64,000 nt of DNA from Nicotiana tabacum (taxonomy: Eukaryota > Streptophyta > Magnoliopsida > Solanales > Solanaceae). This document shows positions 21,946 to 34,440 of this stretch, in pieces. Every line of letters starts with the position of its first letter. The stretch's first letter is position 1. The position numbers and the translations under genes were made by a program. Location of the stretch: positions 27,272,609-27,336,608 of the forward strand of contig NC_134100.1 of NCBI RefSeq assembly GCF_000715075.1, given 5' to 3'. Under the pieces are notes generated by a model that was not told the origin of the DNA, did not search any database, and was given only the letters and a program-made list of their open reading frames with translations.

Positions 21946-24266
21946 AGAGAATAACGATGGAAAATAATTGATTCCTAATATAAAAGAATACTCATTTAAT
22001 TCCTAAAGTGTATATAATTAGTAAATTTGTATATAGAAGGTATTAAATTGAAACTTGAGTATGGAGGGTAATAAAGTTTCCAATAGTGTATAGGTATATA
22101 AAAATTCCATTCAGGAATCTATATAAATATATAAAATAGGGACATAGAAGTCTGATGTGGCACATCCCATAGATGAATATTCTTATTTATCTTTTTTCAT
22201 GTATTTTTGTATTTTCCCAATCTTTTTCCTACAATTTTGTTCTTTATTGTGATTTAAAAACTCAAGAGTTGTGTTCTTCCAATAAAGATGGAACGGTTTC
22301 CAATAAACATGGAACGGTTGCAACAATTACTAAAAATAACGGTAGCAGTTTCAAAGGATGTCATAATGAGTAAATTACATAATGAATATAATGGTGGCAA
22401 TTAATACACCACTCCTCCTCATAATAACCAACCTTTCACCCAGTTTATTCTTTATAAAACTTAATACAAATAACATATATACATCGACCAAAAAAAAAAG
22501 AAAAAGAAGAGAAGAAGAAGCTTTTGAACTCAGAATTAGATTTGCAAGAAAAATATTATTAGGGAGTTAGAGTTCAAATTTCCAAGAAAGAAAAGGACAA
22601 ATCACGTTTTGCTGGCAACATATATGTTGCATCAGGAATTGTGCTATGCATTTACTGATAGATTTCATGTTCTAAGTTCTCTTCCCATTCTTTTAATGCC
22701 CTGCTTTTGATGATTGCACTTTTTAATGACTAAAGGGTTAAAATATTTTCATCATATGGATATATTTATCGCGATATTTAGGTAAGTTCGATTCTTACTT
22801 TAATCCATTACAAACTTTTTGTTGATGCATTGACCGTCATTTAAGTATTTTATAACATTAGTTAAAAAGTATTCTGGGGCTTCAGTGCGACAATCTTGCT
22901 TGATTAATCATGATTGAACTTTTAGAAAGTGATCAGAAATTGTATCTAATGTCATTTTAAGATCTCTTTCGAGTTAGTACATGAAATAAATTTTTTCCTC
23001 AAGCTAGCTCTCTGTTACTTCTCACATAAGTATGGCAACGTCAACATTCAAGTCCAACATTGATTATGTGATGAACAAAAAAATACACTCACTTATTTTT
23101 TGAAATAGCAAGTTATTGCTCCTTTTGATTTATTTTACAGGATAGCACTAGAGGATATGGAGCAATTACATGGATATGATTTCAAGAAATATTTCTATTC
23201 AGTTACGTGATCTATGTAGCTAATGACATTGAAAAATGCAACCCCAACCTTAATTATGACAGATTATGAGAGGAACAAATGATACGCTTGAGGTACTTTT
23301 TATAATATTTACTTACTCTTCAATCTTAATATTTTTAATATTAGTGTTTCCATTGCTCTTACACCTTCTTCCTTTTTGTATTATGTAATATTTTAAAGTG
23401 TGAACCAATATTCCAAATGTTTTTCATGTTCTCATACGAGATTCAGTATTCAAAACTCCGCAATATCAGTAGCTTAACATTTTTGGACTATTTTTTTGAG
23501 AATTATATTTGAGTTTAATATTTTGACATTTGATAATTTTATTAAAAAAAATGAATGGATAGATAAATAAGAAAGAAAAAGTCAAAAAAAAAAAAAGAAG
23601 AAGAAGAAGAACAAGAGGAAAGGCAAAAGACAAGAAAAATGTCTAGAAAGGATCAACTATCTCTAGAAATATTAAAACTCCAATAATGACAAACTAGAAA
23701 AAATACCTACTGCATACTTCATCTAAAAGTCTTTTTGTTGCATTCATCGTTTAAAATTTTACATTAAATCTTAACGTATTGGTCAAGATAGAGGTTGTAT
23801 GAGCAATTCAATTTTGATAAATATTTCATCTTAAGAATTTTTGTATGGTCATCATTATTATTTTTTCTCCTTTTTTTACTTCTTTTCCCTCATTTTTCAT
23901 TTATTTTATTTTTAATAGCCCAATATGTCATTAATTTCTTTCATTTTTATTATACCATTTATACTCTTTTCCGAAATGTCTCCTTCATTCCTAACGCATC
24001 CTCTTCCTTCTTATTAGTTTCATTCTTCTTCCTCGTTTAAACATATGCATTATTTTCTTCCTACACTCATATTTTAATATGGTTGTCTTTTAATTAGTAA
24101 TTAATTATCTTTATATCCTTCTCCCCAGCACCCAATTCTACCTCTATTCGTTTTATTTTTCATTCACTTACTTCTTTTGTACTCATTTCATGCTTGCATA
24201 TGTCTTAATTTTTTTTAATAGTTTTATAGGATAGCATAATATAAGTCGCACATATTACAAACACAT

Positions 24267-24508
24267 ATCCTAGCATATTTGGTTATTTTTTCGGTTCGGG
24301 AGACATAATTTTGACGGATGTTGATTATGTGTATTTTTTCTTTTTCAATTGGTGAGGTTCAACGACAATCTTATTTTTGTGGTAGTATCCTAACATATTT
24401 GATCATTTTTTAGGTTCATAGGACATATTTACGGCTGAAATCTTGGCACATGATGGTCATATGTAATCTTTCTTTTTCAATTGGTTATGTTTACCGACAA
24501 TCTCACCT
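24267..24508. repeat. Two ~120-bp direct repeats inside the Helitron
   Basis: TATCCTAGCATATTTGGTTA at about 24267 and TATCCTAACATATTTGATCA at about 24387 start two related units. Both continue through GGACATA/GAGACATA, TTTCTTTTTCAATTGGT and a CGACAATCT phrase. Confidence 0.65.
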
Positions 24509-24561
24509 TTGTAAAGACTGTGCACAAGTATTTATATGGAACAGTGTACTTTGCAAATTTA

Positions 24562-24664
<103 letters not shown>

Positions 24665-24959
24665 CGCGTAATTTGACATATTTATCCCTAAGAAACACAT
24701 TTATAATTATCATTCCGTTTTTCCCTTCAATTATTCTCTTTTTTTGGAAATAATTAATCGAATAACATTTAAATGTACTATAATTTTTTAAATTACAGAA
24801 ATAAAATTACAAAGGATTTTTTATATATTTTATTAATTTATTTTTGAGACCGCACAAAGCGCGGCAAATTTACTAGTAACCTTATACAACCAAAACGTTC
24901 ACAGCCCATTTGTTAAGTGTTAGGGATTCCAGAATGACCTCAAGAATCAACTGCATAAC

Positions 24960-25628
24960 TGTAGGGATGTTCATGGTTCGGTTTGGATAGGTTTTTCTCT
25001 AAAAAGAAACCAAACCAAGTAAGTCGATTTTTCAAATATTAGAACCAAACCAAACCAATTAAGTCGGTTTTTTCTCGATTCGGTATGTCGGTTTTTCGGG
25101 TTTTTCGGTTATTTGTCGGTTTTTTCTTAAATATAAGACATACACTACCAAACACACATTTCGGCGATCACATTTTCAACGTAACACTATCAAATCAATT
25201 GCCCTTTGAGAAATCTATTTTTACCAAAATATATTGATGATAATTGAATTAAACAGTGATGAATAATTTAAGAACTCAATTAAAAATATATTATTTTTAA
25301 CAGGAAATAGATTCTTACACTTAACAAAAGAAAACTACCAATTAAACTAGAATGTAAAGGTAAAGAACTGTACTAAAAGTGCAAACGATTAATATTTACT
25401 GTAATTTTTAAAACTTTGTATAAAAGTATACATACATATAGGTGTAATAATACATTTAAAATAGCTACTCCTATATTCGGTTTGGTTCGATTTTATTTAA
25501 TTAAAACCAAAACCAAACTAAATTTGATCGGTTTTTAAATTTCAAAACCAAAACCAAACCAAAAAGTATCGATTTTTTTGATCGGTTTGGTTTGATTTTC
25601 GGGTTTTCGGATTTTTATGAACACCCTA
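24960..25628. mobile_element. MITE, hAT-like, with 7-of-8 bp target duplication
   Basis: The ends are inverted: TAGGGATGTTCAT on the left and ATGAACACCCTA on the right. They are flanked by TGCATAAC (24952-24959) and TGCATAAG (25629-25636), 7 of 8 matching. The subterminal parts are packed with GGTTTGGTTTT and its complement, which pair across the element; the middle is AT-rich. No protein is encoded. The 8-bp duplication points to hAT. Confidence 0.65.
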
Positions 25629-25790
25629 TGCATAAGGAGTTAAACGAGCAAAAGCCCATATTCTAAAAGAAAACTATCGGTCATTCAATTAAATCAGATC
25701 ATCTCTCAACTTGTTTTTTGAACTCTTAAAGCTCTCAAGATCATGAGTAAGATTTCCACTTATCCGTTAGCACGAGAAAATCAGATATAT

Positions 25791-25965
25791 CACTACAAAA
25801 GGAACTAAAATTGGCTACGAACTTCGTTGTTAATCTGTCACTAAGTCGCTTGTAACTAACATAATTTCTTGATAATCTATCGCTAAAAGGATAAAAAGAT
25901 TAGCAACGAATTTTTCTGTTAGCTACAAAATTTAGCCATCGCTAATTCCTATTTTTTAAATAGTG
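25791..25965. mobile_element. Small CACTA-like MITE
   Basis: Starts CACTACAAAAGGAAC and ends TTTTTTAAATAGTG, inverted ends of the CACTA kind. The interior repeats GCTACGAA/TTAGCAACGAA and TTCTTGATAATC phrases. The 3-bp flanks (TAT and GAT) differ by one base, so the duplication is only suggestive. Confidence 0.5.
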
Positions 25966-26366
25966 GATAACTATAATCTGCACACAATAAGGTGAGGGGA
26001 AAAAAATTATGTTTTTGTTGAAAGAATCAACATTCGTCCTACAATATATATCTTACTTCTTCCGTTTCATTTCGTATGCTGATTTTTCATAGGACATAGA
26101 ATTTAAATAAGAAGAAAAAAATTAACATACATAAAAAAATACTATTAGAGTAATATGTAATCCTAATTATATTTCCACGGACATAAAACATGTCTCAAAA
26201 GCTTGGTATATAGACCAGAGGGGGAAAAAGGCACAATTTTGTTTTCTCCTTGAAAATTGACCAGATGCAAAAGTGGAAGTACGGCCGAGCTATCGGAGAT
26301 AATGGAGAGGAAAACAATTAAGGAAGAAGAGAAAGGAAAATTAGAAGGTTTGCCAGTAGATACAAG
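25966..26366. other. AT-rich, nothing firm recognised
   Basis: No gene. Near 26055, CTTCTTCCGTTTCATTTCGTATG resembles the end of a Stowaway-like MITE (CTCCCTCCGTTTCA), but no partner end was found. Confidence 0.4.
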
Positions 26367-26480
26367 TCAACAACAACAACAACAACCCAGTATAATCCCA
26401 CAAGTGGAGTCTGGGGAGGGTAATATGTACGCAGACCTTACCCCTACCCCGAAGGGTAGAGAGGCTGTTTCCAGGAGACC
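26367..26480 (-). repeat. LINE 3' tail shared with the TS SINE
   Basis: Read in reverse it gives GGAAACAGCCTCTCTACC, GGGGTAAGGTCTGCGTACA, ACCCTCCCCAGACTCCAC, GGGATTATACTGGGTTGTTG. The same phrases in the same order, with a few changes, occur in the SINE at about 20889-20985. The plus-strand reading frame 26257-26523 over this tail is a shadow. Confidence 0.88.
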
Positions 26481-26718
26481 CTCGGCTCAAAAAGCAACAG
26501 AAGCCGATATATTAGTACCATAAAAATGCATAGTAAAATAACAGCAATACAATACAATAGATATGAAGTACCGAATATGAAATACGAAAAAGATGGCTGG
26601 TATAGTAAAAACTAGCAGGTAAAGCCCTGCATCACTAGACGACCAATGACATTCTTATTCTAACTCCGAACTGGCTAGTCTCACTCTATTGTGCTGTAGA
26701 AATATTCACAACTCTCCC

Positions 26719-27765
26719 CTAACCTACAACCTTAATACTCGACCTCCATAATTTCCTGTCAAGGGCCATGTCCTCAGTAATCCTAAGTCTCGCCATGTCC
26801 TGTCTGATCACCTCACCCCAATACTTCTTAGGTCGTCCTCTACCTCTCCGCGTGCCCACTACCGCCAGTCGCTCACACCTCCTCACCGGTGCATCAGTGC
26901 TCCTCCTCTGAATGTGTCCGAACCATCTGAGTCTTGCTTCCCGCATCTTGTCCTCCATGGGGGCCACACCCACCTTCTCTCGAATATCTTCATTCCTAAT
27001 CTTATCCATTCTTGTACGCCCGCACATCCACCTCAACATCCTCATCTCTGCTACTTTCATCTTCTGGATGTGTGAGTTCTTTACCGGCCAACATTCAGTT
27101 CCATATAACATGGCAGGCCTAACCACTGCTCTATAAAACTTACCTTTTAGTAACGGTGGCACTTTCTTGTCACACAAGACTCCCGACGCTAACCTCCACT
27201 TCATCCACCCCACCCCTATACGGTGTGTGACATCCTCGTCAATCTCCCCGATCCCCTGGATAACCGATCCAAGGTACTTGAAACTACCCCTCTTGGGAAT
27301 GACTTGAGAGTCAAGCCTCACTTCAACTCCCGTTTCCGTCGGCTCAACTCCAAATTTGCACTCGAGGTATTCTGTCTTCGTCCTGCTCAACTTGAAACCT
27401 TTAGACTCAAGAGCATGTCTCCAAATCTCTAGCCTCTCGTTGACGCCGCCTCGTGTTTAGTTAATTAGAATAATGTCATCGGCAAATAGCATGCACCATG
27501 GCACCTCCCCTTGAATATGATGAGTCAGTGCATCCATCACCAGGGCAAATAGGAATGGGCTGAGCGCAGACCCTTGGTGCAACCCCGTACTAACTGGAAA
27601 ATGTTCAGAGTCGCCTCCTACTGTCCTAACCCGAGTCTTAGCTCCATCATACATGTCTTTAATCACCCTAATATATTCCATCGGGACCCCTTTATCCTCT
27701 AAGCAGCTCAATAAGACCTCCCTAGGAACCCTATCGTATGCTTTCTCCAAATCAATAAACACCAA
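26719..27765 (-). pseudogene. LINE reverse transcriptase, C-terminal part
   Basis: The protein would copy LINE RNA at a nicked target. Visible RT motifs are [14 protein letters not shown] (motif A, catalytic Asp), [18 protein letters not shown] (motif B) and MLFADDI (motif C, catalytic Asp pair). Then come [17 protein letters not shown] and the C-terminal GTECWPVK / [18 protein letters not shown] / [11 protein letters not shown] / GRPKKYW blocks usual in plant RTE proteins. A single in-frame stop lies at about 27458, after FADDIILIN; the parts on either side are in the same frame. The N-terminal endonuclease and the first RT motifs are missing. Conservation is otherwise high, so the insertion seems fairly young. 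Confidence 0.88.
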
Positions 27766-27859
27766 TAATCCTGGCCGTGGTCCACTGATGCCCCTACCGC
27801 TCAGTCTCAGCTTTCTGCTACCGATCGCCCTTAATCGCCACGACGTTTCTAAATATTAG

Positions 27860-28064
27860 TTTTGGATTTCAATTTATATATACTGATTGTCAATATAATT
27901 TAATATATTATAGTGATAGATTATATGTTTGATTTTTTAGGTGTAAGATTTACTTATTATATACGAGCAATTTAGTTATTGTTATATTAAGGTGGTGATC
28001 TAATAGTGTAAAAGTTCAATAAGATTGATTTAATAAACAAATGCATATGCATCGATTTTACATA
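27860..28064. other. AT-rich spacer, nothing recognised
   Basis: Short AT-rich sequence between the LINE and the next MITE. Confidence 0.5.
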
Positions 28065-28835
28065 GAGGTGTACATGGATTGAGTTGATGCGATTTTTATC
28101 AAAATCAAATTAAATCAACTATATCGGTTTGAATTAGTTCGGTTTTGTAGGATTTTTCAGATTTTACGATTTTTTTTATTATATGAATATTATTTCAACC
28201 TTACTTTATTAAAATTATAGGTAAGTGATTATTTGTTTAGTACAAATTGTAAAATGATAAATATATCATCTATTAAAATATTCCTATGAGAGATTTTTTT
28301 TAGTAAATATGATAGTTATTTTCTTAATCGTCTTACAATAAATTTTCATTGATGTGTGCTTTCAAAGTTAACCGAATTTAATAATTAAACATAGAAATTA
28401 ATATGATGCCTAAATAATAATATGTTATATTTAATTTTAAATTATTGAAATGCCATTTCAAATTCGAAAAAAATATAAGAAATCTTGAAATATGATTATG
28501 GAAGAATTAAAGAATGATTGACGCTTTTCAATAACACTTGATAAGAAAATGATGCAACCCATTATTTAAGGTAAACAAAAATGAATGAATTTTATAGTTC
28601 TATTAAATATTACATTCTACGAGAGGATCTCAAATATTTCTAGATATATTTTAAAGAAAATTCTATATAAAGTCTTAAAATAAATGTAAAAATTATATAT
28701 TTATATGTTGATTTGGTTTGGATTTTTTTAGTCAAGACCAAACCAAATCAAACCAAACCGAATTGAGTTTTTTATTCCATTTGGTTTGACTTTTCGGTTT
28801 GGTGTGATTTTCTAGTTCGGTTTGAATACTCCTAA
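28065..28835. mobile_element. Second MITE of the GGTTTGGTTT type
   Basis: Begins AGAGGTGTACATGG and ends TTTGAATACTCCT. Read in reverse the end is AGGAGTATTCAAA, so the termini are related to those of the element at 24960-25628 but diverged. Subterminal ATTTGGTTTGG / CCAAACCAAATC tracts pair with each other. No protein coding. Confidence 0.5.
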
Positions 28836-29149
28836 TTTTCACATAAGCGTTATTAGTCTATTGTTACAATCTTCTAAGTGGATTTGGATTTGGTACGATG
28901 GTTGTTTTAATGCTCTATTCTTATCTTAAATTGATGTTCATCTTGTATTTTTAAGTCGTGTCACCCCATATATACATAATTTTGAACTTTATTTGCATAG
29001 ATATGAAAGAAAAAATACATAATTTTGAACTTCATTTATAAGATACATGAAAGAAACAGAATTTGACTATATTAACATCGATATATGAAAGGAAAAGAAA
29101 TAGATGAAGCGACAGGGTTACTAAAGGGTGTTTTTGTTCGGTGTTTCTG
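28836..29149. other. AT-rich, nothing recognised
   Basis: No gene. ATACATAATTTTGAACTT is present twice (about 28972 and 29015), a small local duplication. Confidence 0.5.
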
Positions 29150-29938
29150 TATGAGCCAAGAATTATTTTTGATATGATTAAACCGTATTAGTATTAAGAA
29201 GGGCTTCATGCACTGCCGCGTGTCACCAGCAAAACTTCGATAAACATTTGCCCAAGGTCGAAGTAGTCTCTTAAAAGATGAAGAGCGAAGCCGGTGAAGT
29301 TATTGAAGATCAAGGTCAAGGAATCATCGAAGATCAATGTCGAGCACTCATCATATACAGAGTAAATAACGGCTAGTTTTAGGATAAGACATCAAAAGAA
29401 AATATTTCAGTCGATTTTCTCTGTACTTGTACTATTAGAGTTCTTGGGTATATGTTCTCTATAAATAGAAAGAGACACAATGATAGGGAACATAAGATAT
29501 TCACTTGTAAAAAAACACATTGACTTTCTCTATATAATCTGGCTTTACTGCAAACAAACAATATATACCTTTTTCTTAAGAGTCTTGCCTAACTTTTTCA
29601 CTCGATCCAAGAACAATCTGAACATTCGAATGCCCATCAATCATTCAATATTGTCAGAAGGAATATTCACAGATCTCACCCTTTTCGGGTGACTCGCACG
29701 TTCTTATTTACTTAAATGTCATTCATTGCTATTTATGGTTATTTAATGTTATCTCCTTCTTTTTGGGTCACTGAATATTTTTAGTTTTGTCAACATTTAC
29801 TGCTATTTTTATAAATGTACATATTATCTTATCACAAAATCAGTTAACATATTTTTTTGGATATTAATATTAGTTAAGATTGACCCTATTCTATTAAATC
29901 TAATTGTCTAAGCCTAGATCGAAATTTTGGATCAAACA
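29150..29938 (+). repeat. LTR of a Tat-like Ty3/gypsy remnant
   Basis: Ends ...GGATCAAACA at 29938, followed after two bases by a primer-site-like TGGTGCCGTCCGTGGGGA. A TATA-like CTATAAATAGAAAG lies at about 29459. The 5' edge is estimated. Only one LTR is present. Confidence 0.5.
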
Positions 29939-29941
29939 GTT

Positions 29942-30276
29942 TGGTGCCGTCCGTGGGGATTTCTTAGCTAATCTTTCAGTTTTCATTAGATCTACAACTC
30001 ATGTGATTTTGCTAACCCAACCAATCACTAAGTTTTTCTCCCACACTGCATCTATAAAAGTTTACATGTCATGTAACCAAGGAGACAACACTAAATGTGA
30101 CATCCCCAACAACCTCATGAATGCTATCAACGAGAGCTATGGAACGTTGGGCGATGATGTGATACCCATTGCTTCCCCAGGCGCGAGAGGTCGCCTCCCC
30201 ACCATTTTAGCACGATGAAACCAAATGGAAAAGGGGCATCCACGTCCACAGGAGAAGAGACACTACCCGCCGTCAC
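29942..30276 (+). pseudogene. Primer site and leader/gag start of the Tat-like remnant
   Basis: TGGTGCCGTCCGTGGGGA at 29942-29959 is close to the TGGCGCCGTCTGTGGG site of Tat-lineage elements, with changes. The reading CNQGDNTKCDIPNNLMNAIN...TLGDDVIP (about 30066-30190) resembles the N-terminus of Tat gag, with the frame closing at 30218. Homology ends at about 30276, where a CACTA-like end begins. Only the first part of the element survives, and no pol is seen. Confidence 0.5.
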
Positions 30277-30430
30277 TACTACGAAAGAGACTTTTAGTGG
30301 TATTTAATTAGCAGCAATATAAGAATGACCGCTAAATAGTTTTGTAAACGAAAATATTAGTGGCAAATAAGCATTAGACGCTGTTACATACCCTTTTAGT
30401 GGCAATAAAAATAAATAACCACAATTAAAA
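30277..30430. mobile_element. CACTA-like terminal sequence
   Basis: CACTACTACGAAAGAGACTT is followed by several TTTTAGTGG / TTAGTGGC subterminal motifs, in the manner of a CACTA transposon end. No transposase and no partner end identified before gypsy element 2, so extent and autonomy are unknown. Confidence 0.4.
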
Positions 30431-32118
30431 GCAAACTATTATTACTTTTGTATTCCCCTCCAAAATTTTAGACTAAAATAACCCATGCCCTCCAATTGTT
30501 TCCGTCTATGTTGGGGAAACTAAAAAAAAAATACTTGAAACAATTAAAATCTCTCATCCCCTGTAAAGTTGTCATTGTTGCTGCCCTATTGCGGAGCCGC
30601 CGCCTATCGCCGATCCTCACCATAGCGCCACCAACCCCAGGTAATATTTTCAAAAAATACGTTTTTTAATCATTGTTCTATTTCTTCTATGTCTCTTCTT
30701 GCTCCAATTAAATATCATTCCAGAGTTTGGAAGGGAGAAACATACAAATTTGCTATGTTTTGGTTGTGGTTAGAAATTGTTAGTTTATGGTTGTTTTTAC
30801 ACCGTGTTAATTGAATTTTTGTTCATCAATTTTAGTAGTGGTGAACTTTGCTTCAATCTTCATCCCTGTAGAGTAGCTTTGGTCGGCACACCCTTTTGAA
30901 AAGGGCCCTTTTATAAGGGACATTAATTATAGTTAGAAATTGCTATGTTTGGTTTGGGTGTAAACCTTTATTAATTGATTGAGAACAGAACTTCAAAAGA
31001 AGATTCTGAAAGTTGGAAAATTTGTAAGTAATAATTAGATCACTGGTTACTCTATAGACCAAGTTATCTTATACTTTAGTCTTTACATTACTGGGTTCTA
31101 GAATATAATTTTTTTTAATATTATTATGCTGGCTATCTATTATCTTCTATTGCCTTCAACTTGTATAGCAATCGAATTTTTTGTTTGTTACCTGTTAACG
31201 CAAAGTATTACTTTGTATATCACTTCTACAATATGTATGTATGTATATGTGTCCTTTTCTAGACTTACACATGTTTAGTGACAGTACCTATATTCCCCAC
31301 TATATTTGATCGTACGGAGCTAACAACTGATAAAAAGGTGGCAGCTATTAGTAGCTTCTCAGTACTTCTACTTAAAGGTAACAGTTCATAAAACAGATCA
31401 ATTGAACAGTTCATGTGCAAAATTGCTCCTAATGAGTTATCATCGCAGAATATCAATCGATTCTCAACTTAACAGGTAACTCAACTTCCAAAGATTAAGA
31501 TATTTTTCACAAATTTTGATCTTATGAATTAATGTTATATACCTTGCTAATATTAATCAGGTCCCTGATGCCAACAGTGACCATGAACAAGTACCACAAG
31601 CGCAACGAATACATAGTGTTAGTGAAAATACTCTATCTTCTCATGGTATGATCTTGTATTAGAATTCATTAACATCTTACTTCTTTACTAAATTATGCTC
31701 AATATTCCATAGATTGTGTTATGTACCAATTTGATTATATATCGAGTCTCTAAGGAATAGTGAACATTTTATTCTTAAGTCGAGTTTCTGTAAATCCATC
31801 TAATATTTTAGTAACTTGGTTTGGCCATAAATTAAAGACTGATCATTACGAGCCTCTTACTGCTTCTCCTTCATCTTATGTTTTATAGCAGAAGATGGTG
31901 TTGGTTTTAGGTAGTCTTGTGGTTAGAGGTAGTACTAGTTATTCGAAGACAATTCTTTTTTACCCAAGTCAATAGTTGGTATTTTTCTATTGAAGGTATG
32001 TATAATTTGGTCTATTTGGGGATATTTGAGGTCCATCATACAAGTTTTTGAGCTGCTTTCAGTTTCGTTATGTATAGCTGTTTTGCCGACAATTTTTCGT
32101 TATGCATTTTTTTGACAA
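30431..32118. other. AT-rich, no gene recognised
   Basis: Short open stretches only. An exon-like reading VPDANSDHEQVPQAQRIH (about 31561-31620) between splice-like AG and GT is visible, but I do not recognise it. This could be the interior of the CACTA-like element starting at 30277. The stretch ends with GACAA before the LTR of gypsy element 2. Confidence 0.4.
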
Positions 32119-32929
32119 TGTCACAACTCTAACCCCGAACCCGGTCGTGATGACGCCTCGCGTGAAGACAAGGCCAGCCAATTAAACCCAATTCACTTTT
32201 TAAAATAGTTAAACAATATAAAAGCAGTCTAAACATGATTTAATGATAATAAGTAGCAGCTATACAACCCGACACAGCCCTAACCGGGGCATCACAGAGA
32301 ATGTTGAGCAAAGAGAATGTTCTTGTGTATTCAATATTGAGCATCAGGTCCTTTACAAAATGACAAGGATACCCTTTATATATGAGGGGAAATCCCAACG
32401 TAGTATAAATGTGTGTGTAATTATTACATAATGTAGCTGGTACAACCACTCAATCAGCCTGGTATAGACTGTCACTGTTTGTGCAGGCGTTTGTCAGAAG
32501 ATACAGCTCCTAGGGAACTTCCCGCTTATCGACGATAAACACTGGTCCATTCTGCCCCGATATCGGGCGCGAAGACTCTCCGAAGGCATCGAACCCCGGG
32601 CTATCCTTCGGGACCTTCGAGGCGAGATTGCGCAATGCCTTGCCGATTGTAAAATTGGTCTTCCCAATTTTAGCCGTATACAGTACTGGTAAGTGCCGAG
32701 CCTAACCTCGGCGAAGTAGTGACGAGGATAAGACACGACAACCAACATAAACCTATGAAGTTAAACAAAATACTAATATAATAACAATAATAGAAGCTAA
32801 ACACAATTAATGGGAAGGGGCAACATGCTATGGGCGTACCAGAATAAGGAAATCACAGTAATAACGGAAATGAAACAATTAAAGCACATGAACAGATAAC
32901 ATCAATTAATCATAGCAAATCGAAAATGC

Positions 32930-33210
32930 ACGGCATCACCCTTCGTGCTTTTACTATCAATCCTCACCATGCAATCAATAATAAAAATGTGCATGGCATC
33001 ACCCTTCGAGCTTTATCACTCTTCTCACCATATGAATAATGGAAAAATGCACGGCATCACCCTTCGTGCTTTATCTCTCTTCCTCACTATATCCATCAAT
33101 ATAAATGTAAATATACACGACATCACCCTTCGTGCTTTATCACTCTTCCTCCCATATACATAAGTATGAATGTGCACGGCATTACCCTTCGTGCTTTATC
33201 ATTCTTTCCT
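32930..33210. repeat. Tandem array, ~60-65 bp unit, in the 3' LTR of element 2
   Basis: Five copies of GCA(C/T)GGCATCACCCTTCG followed by TGCTTTATCACTCTTCCTCA, separated by AT-rich filler. The same array occurs in the partner LTR at about 41120-41400. Confidence 0.9.
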
Positions 33211-34119
33211 CACCCAAGCAGTAGAAACAATAACATCATGATAAGGGAATCAACAATAGAAACAATAACATCCCGACAAGGGAATCAACTATAACCAATC
33301 TCGTTTCAACAATTAACTTCACAAAATAAGTCTCAACTTGAGTCAATACTCAACAATGGTCAACTACCAAGAAAATATCACACGTCTTGTTCAACATGGA
33401 TAATCATCAATTTAAGCATGAACAATACATAATAAGAGTCACAACAGTCACAGTGTAAGACTCACTTGCATGCTCGACACCAACGTATAGATATCGTCAC
33501 TGCACCTATACGTCGTTCTCAACACTAATACGTAGCAAATAAGACAACACCTATTCCCTCAAACTAAGGTTATACCAAACACTTACCTCGATTCCACGAC
33601 CAAAATCAAGCCTCAAATACCCCATTTCCCCTTAGTTTCCACTTCCAATCCGCCCGAATATATTCATAATTTACATATTAACATTAATTGAAGCCAAAGA
33701 AACCAATTCAAATGAAAAATTGTAGATCTCCCAACATTCTTCCCAAAAAGTCAAAACCTGATCGGGCCCTCTTGGTCAAAACTCGAAGTTCAGACCAAAA
33801 TCCGATTACACATTTACTCCCGAGCCCGGATATGTAATTAGTTTCGGAATCTGACCCCAAATCGAGGTCTAAATTCCCAAATTTGCAAAATCCCCAATTT
33901 CTCCAAAATCCCTAATTTCTACCTTAAAGAACAATATTTAGGCATAGAAATCTAATGGGTGTTGATGGAAAATGAAAGAGATGAATTTAAGAACACAAAT
34001 CTATAATTTGTTGTTGAATCACCACTTCAAAAATCACCCAAGGTCGGATTCTATGGAAGAAGATATGAAATTTTGTCTAATCCCAACCTAGGTTCTGTTT
34101 TAAAATCACTGGACATGTC

Positions 34120-34440
34120 TTCTTCGCGTTCGCGAGAAGCCTATTGCGTTCGCGAAGCAGCAGTCCTATTAACCTTCGCGTTCGCGAAGGTATTTCCCCT
34201 GACCTTCCCGTTCGCGAGCCATTGGCCGCGTTCGCGTAGTGTATCAATCCCCTCCCCCAGGTCCCTGCCAAAATGGCCTTCGCGTTCGCGATAGCCAGGT
34301 CGCGTTCGCGATAGCCAGGTCGCGTTCGCGTTAGCCAGGTCGCGTTCGCGAAGGGTACCGCTCCGCGTTCGCGATCAGTGCCTCGCGTTCGCGTAGAAGG
34401 AATTTTCTTTTAGACAATTTTACTATTCGCGTTCGCGAAG
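34120..34440. repeat. LTR island of TTCGCGTTCGCGAA-type inverted repeats (3' LTR, element 2)
   Basis: About a dozen copies of CGCGTTCGCG, many extended to TTCGCG-TT-CGCGAA. Three are in a 20-bp tandem with TAGCCAGGT (34280-34340). Measured from the LTR start on the minus strand (35172) the island covers roughly bases 730-1050. Confidence 0.92.

Larger units (their letters stand above)
26367..27790 (-). mobile_element. RTE-type LINE, 5'-truncated
   Basis: On the minus strand the element runs from a truncated 5' edge at about 27790 through the C-terminal half of reverse transcriptase, then a 3' UTR, to a (TTG)n tail (26388-26367 on this strand as CAA repeats). There is no poly-A and no RNase H domain, as in the RTE clade. 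5' truncation is the usual result of incomplete target-primed reverse transcription. The last ~110 bases of the 3' UTR match the 3' part of the SINE at 20764-21022. No clear target duplication was found. Confidence 0.82.

Noticed and set aside
26257..26523. Plus-strand frame with a Gln run (MTRCKSGSTAELSEIMERK...)
   Set aside because: It lies over the 3' tail of the minus-strand LINE; the Gln run is the CAA repeat.
30468..30653. Small minus-strand frame MKILPGVGGAMVRIGDRRR
   Set aside because: No family resemblance, no neighbouring exons, in repeat-rich DNA.
32925..33210. CRISPR-like regularly spaced repeats
   Set aside because: Spacers are short, AT-rich and similar to one another, there is no cas context, and the array is an LTR minisatellite present in both LTRs of a plant retrotransposon.
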